Source of the DNA: Mycolicibacterium neworleansense
Lineage (GTDB): Bacteria; Actinomycetota; Actinomycetes; Mycobacteriales; Mycobacteriaceae
Length of the DNA stretch: 64,000 nucleotides
Direction of reading: 5' to 3'
Assembly: GCF_001245615.1 (NCBI RefSeq)
Contig: NZ_CWKH01000003.1
Coordinates: 372,001 to 436,000, forward strand
Numbering within the stretch: the stretch's first letter is position 1; every line of letters starts with the position of its first letter. This document shows positions 34,264 to 41,266 of the stretch, piece by piece. Made by a program: the position numbers and the translations under genes. The notes beneath the pieces were generated by a model. It ran no database searches. It was given only the letters and a program-made list of their open reading frames with translations, and was not told where the DNA came from.

Positions 34264-34896
34264 CTAGAGCTTGCCGGCCGCGAAATCGGCTGCCTGCGCG
34301 ACTTTTCCGGACTGCACATACGACACGTGGGCACCCATGTCCCAGCCGCCTTCCCAGCAGATGGGGTCGCCCTCGTTGCACTGGGTGATCGTGTTGGCGG
34401 CGTACCGCGGCGCCAGCACCGGCAGCACCTGCCCGGCGGCCAGCAGACCCGAGAAACTGGTCTGCGGGGTACCGAACAGTGCGCTCGCCGCGACATGATC
34501 AGCGACCTGCGGGGCGGCCTCGTTGGTGGCCTTTTCGATGACCGCCGCGCCCTGCGAGTAGCCGCCGAGCACCATTTTCGTGTTCGGACAGCTGGCGGCG
34601 ATGGACTCGATGAGGGATCGCGCCGAGTCGGTGCCGGCCGGTGTGCTGACGTTGAAGTCGTTGGTGGCCGGGTAATCGACCGCCACCGCGTCGACGGTCC
34701 GCGGCGCCACCCGAGCCCGCAAGTCGTCGACGAACGGACCGCCGACACTGCCCAGGCCAGGCGGCTCATTGGTGCCGCGGGCGAACACCACCGTGACATC
34801 GGAACACGGTGCGGCCGCGGCCTGCGGAGGCGTCATCGTCGGGACGGCCGCGGCCACTGCGGCGAACGCCAAGATCAAAGCGGGCTTGCTCGTCAT
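34264..34896 (-). CDS. Cutinase-family secreted serine esterase
   Basis: A 210-residue protein starting at ATG 34896, with a signal peptide (LILAFAAVAAAVPTM, cleaved near AAA-APC). Cutinase motifs are complete: VTVVFARGTNEP, nucleophile GGYSQGAAV, and the Cys-Asp-Cys/His segment CNEGDPIC followed by MGAHVSY. Mycobacterial cutinase-like proteins hydrolyse short- to medium-chain esters or phospholipids. The longer open frame to 35097 has no plausible start. Confidence 0.9.
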   Translation of the reverse strand: MTSKPALILAFAAVAAAVPTMTPPQAAAAPCSDVTVVFARGTNEPPGLGSVGGPFVDDLRARVAPRTVDAVAVDYPATNDFNVSTPAGTDSARSLIESIAASCPNTKMVLGGYSQGAAVIEKATNEAAPQVADHVAASALFGTPQTSFSGLLAAGQVLPVLAPRYAANTITQCNEGDPICWEGGWDMGAHVSYVQSGKVAQAADFAAGKL

Positions 34897-35045
34897 ACCG
34901 ATCGATCGTAGGTCCGCCGCGGGCCGTTCCCCCGATCGGTGGACACGCGATTCACCCGATTCATAGCCTGACCAGCGGACAGACTCGGCGGCTCCCAGAC
35001 GAGATGGTGTTTTCAACACACCAACACCCACCGAGGGGGAACCAC

Positions 35046-35912
35046 ATGACCACCAACAAGACCACCAACCGCATCGGCTTCGCCCGCCGCTTCGCACTCA
35101 TCGCCGCAGCAGCGGCCGTGCCGGCAATCGGACTCGCCATCGCGCCGACCGCCGGCGCGCAGGTCGCCGAGTTCGGCCCGTGCGGAAACGTGCACGACAA
35201 CGTCGACCTCTGGAAGGACGTCAAATACGCCACGCCCAAGCACAAGGACGGCGCCATCGACGTGGTGTTTCCCGGCGGGGACAAGTCCCGCGGCTACGCG
35301 GTCCGGCAAGGGCACCACCCCGCTCAGCTGACCGACCTGCTGGTGATCCCTACGGCACGCGAGACCGGCATCGAATGCGACAACTTGCTGGATGCCACCG
35401 CTCCCCGCTACTTCAAGGACGCCTTCGAGCAGGCCAGCATTCTGCCGCCGGGTAACCAGGGTCAGGCCCCGGACTGGGCGCTGGGCATCAACTCCGCCGA
35501 CAACCGCGGCCAGGATCAGCTGCACATCCACGTGACCCTGCTCGACCCGACTGCCCGCGCCGACATCGACCAGGCCGTCAAGAACCACAAGGTCACCAAG
35601 GATGAGAAGGCCTGGAAGACCTCGGTGATCGGGGTGCGTGGCCACACCCAGGCCGGCCCGATCGAGAAGAGCCCCCACGGCTACCGAGCCTGGAACACCG
35701 ACAACATCGACCAGAACTTCTTCGCCGCGTTGAACACCCAGATCGTCGCGCCAATCAAGAAGCAGGACCCCAGCTTCGGGATGGGCAACGAGACCCTGCT
35801 GATCACCAAGAACCACCAGGGCCCGGGGTTCATCGTGCTGGCCAGTGACGAGAAGTCCGGCATCACACCCTCCGGCGTCAACAACATCGAGCGGTTGCTC
35901 GACAAAGGCTGA
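35046..35912 (+). CDS. cdh: CDP-diacylglycerol diphosphatase (Cdh family), exported
   Basis: A 288-residue protein with a signal-like N-terminus (RRFALIAAAAAVPAIGLAIA, PTAGAQ cleavage). The CDH domain of the HIT superfamily follows, with INSADNRGQDQLHIHVTLL (His-x-His active motif) and GYAVRQGHH, matching E. coli Cdh and M. tuberculosis Rv2289. It hydrolyses CDP-diacylglycerol to phosphatidate and CMP. GGGGGA precedes ATG 35046. Divergent from the cutinase gene. Confidence 0.85.
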   Translation: MTTNKTTNRIGFARRFALIAAAAAVPAIGLAIAPTAGAQVAEFGPCGNVHDNVDLWKDVKYATPKHKDGAIDVVFPGGDKSRGYAVRQGHHPAQLTDLLVIPTARETGIECDNLLDATAPRYFKDAFEQASILPPGNQGQAPDWALGINSADNRGQDQLHIHVTLLDPTARADIDQAVKNHKVTKDEKAWKTSVIGVRGHTQAGPIEKSPHGYRAWNTDNIDQNFFAALNTQIVAPIKKQDPSFGMGNETLLITKNHQGPGFIVLASDEKSGITPSGVNNIERLLDKG

Positions 35913-35927
35913 GCCTGCCTGCAAGCC

Positions 35928-35957
35928 CAACGGCCACCCGTGCTCGGGTGGCCGTTG
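35928..35957 (+). terminator. Strong 13-bp stem hairpin downstream of cdh
   Basis: CAACGGCCACCCG (35928-35940), loop TGCT, then its exact complement CGGGTGGCCGTTG (35945-35957). No T-tract, but in mycobacteria such I-shaped hairpins commonly mark transcript ends. It lies between convergent genes and can serve both. Confidence 0.75.
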
Positions 35958-35976
35958 GCGTGCGTGGGTGCGGAGG

Positions 35977-36363
35977 TCAGCGGGCTATCGTCAGCAACAG
36001 AGATGCCTCGTTGTAGGGAAACGCGTTGTAGAGCAGCCGGGAGCCAGGTGTGACGAGTGGCGCGGCCTCGGCCTTGCTCACCACCCGTGGTTTCGTGAGT
36101 GCGACAACCCGTCCCCGCTTGCGCAGCAGCGTCGGTCCGCCGGCCAGCACGTTCTTCAACCAGTCCGTCTGCGGGCCGTAGCCGATAAGGATGGCGTAGC
36201 CGTCGCGGGTCTCGAACACCAGAAGGGGCGTTCGATAGCGCTTTCCCGACTTCCGGCCCACATGCTCGAGCGTTCCGAGGCTCGGCAGCCACGGTGTGAT
36301 CGCACGGGCCAGCGGATTGGTGACTCGCTTGTTGAACTGTGCGATTCGTCGAGGGACGCGCAT
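35977..36363 (-). CDS. F420-type nitroreductase-family protein (deazaflavin-dependent)
   Basis: A 128-residue protein of the split-barrel Ddn-like family: RIAQFNKRVTNPL, GTLEHVGRKSGKRYRTPLLVF and ILIGYGPQTDWLKNVLAGG are its conserved blocks (the GRKSG motif contacts the F420 tail). Probably reduces quinones or nitro compounds with reduced F420. ATG 36363 excludes the upstream frame, which runs into the att repeat. A paralogue is present at 42392, on the other side of the island. Confidence 0.85.
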   Translation of the reverse strand: MRVPRRIAQFNKRVTNPLARAITPWLPSLGTLEHVGRKSGKRYRTPLLVFETRDGYAILIGYGPQTDWLKNVLAGGPTLLRKRGRVVALTKPRVVSKAEAAPLVTPGSRLLYNAFPYNEASLLLTIAR

Positions 36364-36393
36364 TTGTCGGAGTGTAGGTGCTGATCGACGCCG

Positions 36394-36438
36394 GTGCCCC
36401 CAGTCGGACTCGAACCGACACTTGGCGGATTTTAAGTC
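36394..36438. repeat. attL: 45-bp duplicate of the tRNA-Leu 3' half
   Basis: Forty-five bases identical to 41124-41168, covering the tRNA 3' end, T-arm, variable region and anticodon arm up to the anticodon. Identity ends abruptly on both sides (G versus C outside the left edge, G versus C at 36439). Its position and orientation are those of an integration-generated attachment site. Confidence 0.85.
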
Positions 36439-36618
36439 GGACACCGCAGCCTCAGTAGAGTTGCTGTAACGCTCGCCGAAAACACTTCAGCGGATCCAAT
36501 ACCCTAGTCACACCGCGTGAGAACGGCTCACCAGCCCGCTACAGATAAGCATTGATCGTTGCTGCAGGTGACCCGTTTGCGACCGCGCTGCTGTTACACT
36601 GCTGTCAGGACTGCCTCG
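36439..36618. other. Left end of the island, no gene seen
   Basis: About 180 bases between attL and the KAP stop. Moderately AT-rich, no open frame with coding character and no strong repeat. May hold integrase arm-binding sites, but none can be recognised. Confidence 0.4.
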
Positions 36619-38763
36619 CTACGTCAGAGTTGCAGCCATTGACTTAACGCTGGCATGCGCGAAATAGGCCTTGTTCTCGGGCGACGTATCTGCGTTGCTT
36701 ATTGAGCCCACTGGCGGCGCAACAGGAAGGCGACCCGCCAATTGGACTATTGCATCGTTCGCGAAGAGTCGAATCAACGTCTCTCCATTGAAGGCAAGCT
36801 CAGGCGATAAACCGTCGGAGCCCCGCCATTGATTTTCCACTACCATCGCGGTGGTTACACGAGATAGCAGATCAATGTCCCCTATACTCAATAAGTTTTC
36901 GCCGAATTCATGAAAGTTATTGTCCGGACTCAAGACCGCTATCACGAAGACAATGGAATTGAAGTCAAGGCCTGAATCTAGCACCGCCGTTAAGTCATTC
37001 GTAAGGCAGTCACGATAGTAGGCGTTAAGATCTCCAAGAGCATCGACTTTTGCCTCATTCGGTATGCGCGCATCTCGAAGGATGCGGAACGCAAGCGCAA
37101 GAACGTCCTCCTGAGAAAGTTCGGCTCTTAGATCGATCACGTCGATCATCTTGCTTTGCAAGGCTTTGACGGCCTCTTCCTCGACCCAGCGCCACAGCAC
37201 CCGCTGGGCAGAATCGAAGGAAGGCGCCTCTTCTGGACGCGCGTTCAACCGCTCGAATAGAAATCGCACTAAATTCAAGTCGGCACCGAGAGGGTCGTCT
37301 GATCGTCGCCTTTCACTCTTCTCATACGCCAACGCCGCACGCTGATTATCAGGACCATCAAGGATGTCGCGGTAATGCTTTACGTCCACACTCTCGCCGT
37401 CGCCAAACATTATGTTATTCAACGCAGACTCGATAAGCTGGTCTTCGACGTCGTCTTCAGCGATGCCAAAGAGGAAGTACCGCTGAAAATATGTATCATC
37501 TGCTAAGGCAAGCTTATGTTCCTTAGGGTACAGCATTGTCGAACGTATACCTTTAAACAAGCCGCCCAGAATATGCTTGACCAGTGCCGCATCGTCATCG
37601 CCGTTCACCAGCGGACGGATGCGCTCAATCCACTGTTCGTCGGTGATTTCAGTTTCTTTGAAGTAGTCCGTTATGTCCTTACCGGATTGGAGTGCGTTCT
37701 TCCAAGTTGGAATCCGGTCGTAAATGTTGTGGTAGAAAACGCGTAAAAAGCTAAGTGCAACAAAGTCGGCGACGTCGACTTCCCTGAAATTCAACATGCC
37801 GCCAAACGCAAGAAGCTGTTCTTTGAATCGGATTTGAGCCCTGGGAGTGACGAGCGCAGGTCCAAGCACTGCGATATATTCGGATAACCGTTCGGCCTGC
37901 ACCGGGTCGAGCCGAATATCTAGACGCTCTATTAATTCCACGATCGTCCTAGAAAGAAGACGCCGCTGGATAATGCCAGCTATCGGTGGCACCTCAAACG
38001 GGTACTGAACGATCTTTTCCATGAACGCTGTAGAACGCGTAGCCAATCCCTTTGACTTCAACAGACTTTCAACGGTGGACTGGTCGTACGCAATTAGGTA
38101 GTGCACATTTGGGAATCTGCCAAGCAAACGCACAACCTTCAACAGCGACAATAGCTCTTCCGCATCGAGGCGGTCAATATCGTCGGCAATTATGAGGACT
38201 CTTGACCCAAGAGTTTCCAACACATTCGACACTTCCTTAAACTGTTTGTGCCACGGCGGATTGGTAATCTCCAAAGCTTTCTCGGCCGCGCCTCCCAGTC
38301 CGGCCCCTGCCTGGGGAACAGCTTTGAGTAACTGAGCACACACGCCAGCATATTTCCTAAAGGCTTTTCTAGCGTTTCTAGACCTTTCGTCGTCTCCTTC
38401 GAGAAGTGAGTCGACGGCGGCAAGAAATTCGGATTGCAGTCCAGCAACCGTATCTGAAGCCCACGGCGAGAAGATCGCGATTTTCCAATCATTGCCTAAC
38501 CGGTCCCGGACGAAATTGATTAGCGAAGTCTTGCCACTCCCCCATGGGCCGACCAGACCGAACACGGTGCTCTTCTGGCCAGGTACACAAGCATCGATGC
38601 GCTCTGCAACCATGCCCGCAAATGGTTTCCGGTCTAGGCCATCTTCTTCGTCCGACTCGATTGCATCGTCCGTCCAAAGCGGCTCGGCTGGTGGGTCGGC
38701 GATGTCCGAGTCAACGGGAGCGCTTTCCTTCTCGCTTGACCGCCAGAAACGCCAATCAGCCAT
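36619..38763 (-). CDS. KAP-family P-loop NTPase
   Basis: A 714-residue protein. Walker A GPWGSGKTS lies at residues 72-80, Walker B RVLIIADDIDRLD ends near residue 200, and the adjacent PNVHYLIAYDQ strand is the KAP sensor region. After the NTPase core (to about 340) comes a long helical region of unknown type. No membrane helices interrupt the domain, unlike many KAP proteins. ATG 38763 follows GAGGAGG. KAP NTPases occur in mobile elements and several antiphage systems. Many codons end in A or T, and TTA is used at 36892, 36991 and 37933, so the gene is compositionally foreign. Confidence 0.88.
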   Translation of the reverse strand: MADWRFWRSSEKESAPVDSDIADPPAEPLWTDDAIESDEEDGLDRKPFAGMVAERIDACVPGQKSTVFGLVGPWGSGKTSLINFVRDRLGNDWKIAIFSPWASDTVAGLQSEFLAAVDSLLEGDDERSRNARKAFRKYAGVCAQLLKAVPQAGAGLGGAAEKALEITNPPWHKQFKEVSNVLETLGSRVLIIADDIDRLDAEELLSLLKVVRLLGRFPNVHYLIAYDQSTVESLLKSKGLATRSTAFMEKIVQYPFEVPPIAGIIQRRLLSRTIVELIERLDIRLDPVQAERLSEYIAVLGPALVTPRAQIRFKEQLLAFGGMLNFREVDVADFVALSFLRVFYHNIYDRIPTWKNALQSGKDITDYFKETEITDEQWIERIRPLVNGDDDAALVKHILGGLFKGIRSTMLYPKEHKLALADDTYFQRYFLFGIAEDDVEDQLIESALNNIMFGDGESVDVKHYRDILDGPDNQRAALAYEKSERRRSDDPLGADLNLVRFLFERLNARPEEAPSFDSAQRVLWRWVEEEAVKALQSKMIDVIDLRAELSQEDVLALAFRILRDARIPNEAKVDALGDLNAYYRDCLTNDLTAVLDSGLDFNSIVFVIAVLSPDNNFHEFGENLLSIGDIDLLSRVTTAMVVENQWRGSDGLSPELAFNGETLIRLFANDAIVQLAGRLPVAPPVGSISNADTSPENKAYFAHASVKSMAATLT

Positions 38764-38879
38764 TCATGCCTCCTCTATGCAGACGCCGGAGCCACTCTAT
38801 GCGTTGCACCGATACTGGGTGTCGGGGCGCGCGGATAGCCTCCGTGTATGGCTGTCGACGAAAGCTGACCTCAATCAGT

Positions 38880-38987
38880 GGCAGGCTGCTCTCGGATGAG
38901 AAGGTTCCCGAGCTCAATGTGCGCATGGCGAACCTGGAGCAGGACGTCCGACATCTCACGCAGACTGTCGAAGACACTCGTGTATGA
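38880..38987 (+). pseudogene. Short coiled-coil remnant
   Basis: The frame ending at TGA 38985-38987 reads DEKVPELNVRMANLEQDV then RHLTQTVEDTRV, a convincing coiled-coil start of the sort found in small phage or island proteins. There is no start codon with a ribosome site, and it stops after about 35 codons, so it is probably a truncated leftover. An internal GTG could make a 26-residue peptide. Confidence 0.3.
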
Positions 38988-39022
38988 GTGGTCCCAACGA
39001 ATAGGCTAGCCAGTCTTGCGTT

Positions 39023-39520
39023 TTAGCCCGACGACGTTGGCAGGCTCCACCGTTCCGCGCCCACCTTCGGAGCTACCTGCTCATCCTCGTTGATGTAGTC
39101 CGCGTAGGTCGTGAGCGTCAGCACGAACGTACTGTGCCCCAGCCACTTTGACACCTGCATGTAGTGCTCACCAGCGCTCAGGTTCATGGTGGCGAAGGTA
39201 TGCCGCAGATCGTGGAAGCGGACAGCTCCGAGACCGCAATCGCGGCAGTCCCAACTGATCCGTCCACCGCTGGACTCCAACAAACTCGACTCGGAGGCTA
39301 GCGAGTACGGTTGGGGACCGGGGCTTGTCCGTCCCGGTTTTGACAACGCCCCACCGTCCGAGGGCGGCATGTACAAGGGCCTTTCTCCCAAATGCTCTCC
39401 GCAGATTGGCATCAACCGCCAGTAGACCGGTCTGCGCGCGGGTCCCAACACCCGCTTTCGCGGCCACGCTGAACTGTCAGGGTCAAGCCAACCCGGCCCC
39501 TGGCGCTTCGGTGTGTTCAA
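39023..39520 (-). pseudogene. Tyrosine-recombinase integrase, C-terminal remnant
   Basis: Up to 165 codons. The final 75 residues hold the catalytic half: RFHDLRHTFAT (H-x-x-R), VSKWLGHSTF (H) and LTTYADYI (nucleophile Tyr). The preceding stretch GEHLGERPLYMPPSDGGAL fits the mid-domain. The arm-binding N-terminal domain, core-binding domain and first catalytic Arg are missing, and no continuation is found upstream in other frames. It is therefore not a functional integrase on its own. It is the likely agent of the tRNA-Leu insertion. Confidence 0.75.
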
Positions 39521-39562
39521 GGCCAGAGCCGGGGGCTAGGCGCGGCCGAGGCAGCAAATGGT

Positions 39563-39589
39563 CGTGCGTTTTGTCGCACGGTTGTGCGA
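39563..39589. promoter_or_regulatory. Palindromic operator-like sequence in island
   Basis: TCGCACGGTTGTGCGA (39574-39589) is a perfect 6-bp inverted repeat with a 4-base centre. CGTGCG at 39563-39568 adds a third half-site pairing with CGCACG. It lies about 65-90 bases upstream of the 453-residue gene and is a good repressor-site candidate, although no regulator gene is left on the island. Confidence 0.5.
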
Positions 39590-39610
39590 TCCTGTACGGC
39601 TGCCCACTAG

Positions 39611-39632
39611 AAGGGAGCCACACATGCTGTGA
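39611..39632 (+). promoter_or_regulatory. Strong ribosome site with in-frame ATG-CTG-TGA
   Basis: AAGGGAG (39611-39617) is well spaced to ATG 39624, which is in frame with the downstream gene but meets TGA at its third codon. Either this is a two-codon regulatory leader or the original start was lost by a TGG-to-TGA change. Confidence 0.5.
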
Positions 39633-39653
39633 CGGTACGAGAAAGGCACGAAC

Positions 39654-41015
39654 GTGGACGGCGAGGATCAGGAACACGTGGAGCAGGTACGAGACTGGGT
39701 TGGTCGGCTGGAGGCGTTCGCTTCAGCGCTGGACGACATCGAAGGCGACAGCGCCACCGACTTCGCGATCAATGCACTTGAGGCACTGCAGGCCCTGGTG
39801 ATGCCGCACATCGTAGCGACTAAGTCACCGGCAATGTTGGTGGCGCTGGAAGCCGTAGCGGCCTCAACGCAGGCGACCACTGATGTGATCTTGGATTGGG
39901 CGGACACGCCCGACGTGCGGGACCGCTACACACGCGACACGGCACAAACACACTTAAAGGCCGCGCTGGAAGATGTGTTGTCCGGTAGCAAGCGCTGGCT
40001 TTCCGACCGTGCGCCCGCACCGGAGGAAATTCGGCAGCGAATTGCTGAAGCTGGCAAGCGGATGCAAGAGGCCGTGGAACTGCTTGGCGAGCGCAACGCC
40101 GAACACGACCGTCAGGACGCCGAGGCGGAGGCAGACCCCTACGGCGCGATTCTGATTCACCTCGACCCCAGCCGATCTGATGCCCCGATCATTGAGAAGG
40201 TGTGTTCGTTGACTGCAGAGGACGACAAGCGTTACCGCGATGCGTACGAACGGCTTCGGAAGATGCTGGACAGTGAACTGCTGGAGCACATCTCCGACGA
40301 GAGCGACCGGTTCATGGATCAGCTGGTAGCCATCCTTGAAGACCTAAGGGACAACAAGATCGGCATCTTCAACGAGGATGCGTGGGACGAACGCAGGCGC
40401 AAAGTGCGCTCGGCGCTGATCAGCTTCACCAGTGCCCTACAGAGTCACGAAGATCAAACCGTCCGCGCTGTTCGCGACACCTTCGCCCGCAAAACGCCGC
40501 AGGAACAGGCCGTGTTGGCTCTGTTCACTGACTTGAAAACGACGTCGTTTGAGTACCGCTGGCTGCTCAAGATGCGCGATGCCCTGCTGCACGGCGACAT
40601 CAACGCGTTCAAGTACGACTTCGAGGCACGTCTGCACGGCGAGAACGCCGTCAACGTATACATGGATCGCAGCTACATGTTCGACTTCACCAAAGAGGAA
40701 CGGGGAAAGCCCTGGCTGAAGCGAAACGAACTCGAAGTCATGACGTCTGACCCGAGTGTTCTGGACATGATCCAGAAGCTCCAACCGCTGATGGGTCCGT
40801 TGCAGGAGAAGCTGGACCGGATTCTGTACCCCGACGCAGGCGAAGACGCCGCGACAGTACGGGAGTTCCTGGCCCGATACCCTGACGGTGCGCAGGGACA
40901 ACGTGCGCTGCAAAACGGTCCAGGTCCCACCCGCCGGAACATGTCCTCCAGCATGACCCCGCTTGCGCCCCGTGTGCTCACCTTCGCGACCAGCTTCCAG
41001 GGCTGGGAAGACTAG
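39654..41015 (+). CDS. Island protein with HEPN-like R-x4-H motif
   Basis: A 453-residue soluble, largely helical and acidic protein with no signal or membrane segment. GTG 39654 has AAAGG about 9 bases upstream. The first 330 residues are predicted helical with charged heptads. Residues 303-316 read WLLKMRDALLHGDI, an R308-x4-H313 motif with the Asp and Gly context of HEPN RNases (R-N/D-x3-H). The C-terminal 45 residues look disordered. I do not recognise a named family. As the only complete gene besides KAP in the island, it may be an RNase effector or toxin; this rests on the motif and context only. Confidence 0.7.
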   Translation: MDGEDQEHVEQVRDWVGRLEAFASALDDIEGDSATDFAINALEALQALVMPHIVATKSPAMLVALEAVAASTQATTDVILDWADTPDVRDRYTRDTAQTHLKAALEDVLSGSKRWLSDRAPAPEEIRQRIAEAGKRMQEAVELLGERNAEHDRQDAEAEADPYGAILIHLDPSRSDAPIIEKVCSLTAEDDKRYRDAYERLRKMLDSELLEHISDESDRFMDQLVAILEDLRDNKIGIFNEDAWDERRRKVRSALISFTSALQSHEDQTVRAVRDTFARKTPQEQAVLALFTDLKTTSFEYRWLLKMRDALLHGDINAFKYDFEARLHGENAVNVYMDRSYMFDFTKEERGKPWLKRNELEVMTSDPSVLDMIQKLQPLMGPLQEKLDRILYPDAGEDAATVREFLARYPDGAQGQRALQNGPGPTRRNMSSSMTPLAPRVLTFATSFQGWED

Positions 41016-41123
41016 CCGGACCGCTGTCACGCCGCTGTCAGGGACCCGTCTGTGGTCGGTTCGAGGCGCCGTCTGGATCGCTGATAAATGGGCTCTACGT
41101 GGGACGTTGTATGTCAAGCTTCC

Positions 41124-41168
41124 GTGCCCCCAGTCGGACTCGAACCGACACTTGGCGGATTTTAAGTC
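41124..41168. repeat. attR: 45-bp repeat inside the intact tRNA gene
   Basis: Identical to 36394-36438. It covers the tRNA 3' half and one base beyond the discriminator. Confidence 0.85.
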
Positions 41169-41198
41169 CGCTGCCTCTGCCAATTGGGCTATGGGGGC
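41125..41198 (-). tRNA. tRNA-Leu (anticodon TAA)
   Basis: Acceptor GCCCCCA pairs with TGGGGGC, discriminator A, CCA not encoded. Anticodon stem GCGGA/TCCGC encloses CTTAAAA, giving anticodon TAA for codon TTA. The T-arm is GTCGG-TTCGAGT-CCGAC. The D-arm (GCCCAATTGGCAGAGGC) has the enlarged leucine-type loop. The variable region is only five bases, unusual for a leucine tRNA, giving 74 nt. The gene is intact, with its 3' half supplied by the integrated island. Confidence 0.85.
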
Positions 41199-41266
41199 CG
41201 TCGCAGGAGAGCATATTTCAGGACGGTTCGCCCTCATCAGACCGCCCCGAGTACCCGAAGCGGCGA

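Larger units (their letters stand above)
36394..41198. mobile_element. Genomic island integrated at tRNA-Leu(TAA)
   Basis: About 4.7 kb between 45-bp direct repeats. The right repeat is inside an intact tRNA gene and the left is a tRNA fragment, the normal outcome of tyrosine-integrase insertion into a tRNA 3' end. Cargo: KAP NTPase (minus), integrase C-terminal remnant (minus), a small coiled-coil remnant and a 453-residue HEPN-like protein (plus). The KAP part is visibly poorer in G+C than the chromosome. With the integrase truncated, the island appears fixed unless helped in trans. Confidence 0.8.

Noticed and set aside
36395..36438. Second tRNA-Leu gene at the left repeat
   Set aside because: The 5' half (acceptor 5' strand and D-arm) is missing; only the 3' half up to the anticodon is present.
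39168..39467. Alternative frame of the integrase region as a separate gene
   Set aside because: The frame ending at 39023 contains the catalytic motifs and the better mid-domain match; this one has no motif and no ribosome site.
36394..41198. Island as an insertion sequence or composite transposon
   Set aside because: No transposase, no terminal inverted repeats; the boundaries are tRNA direct repeats instead.
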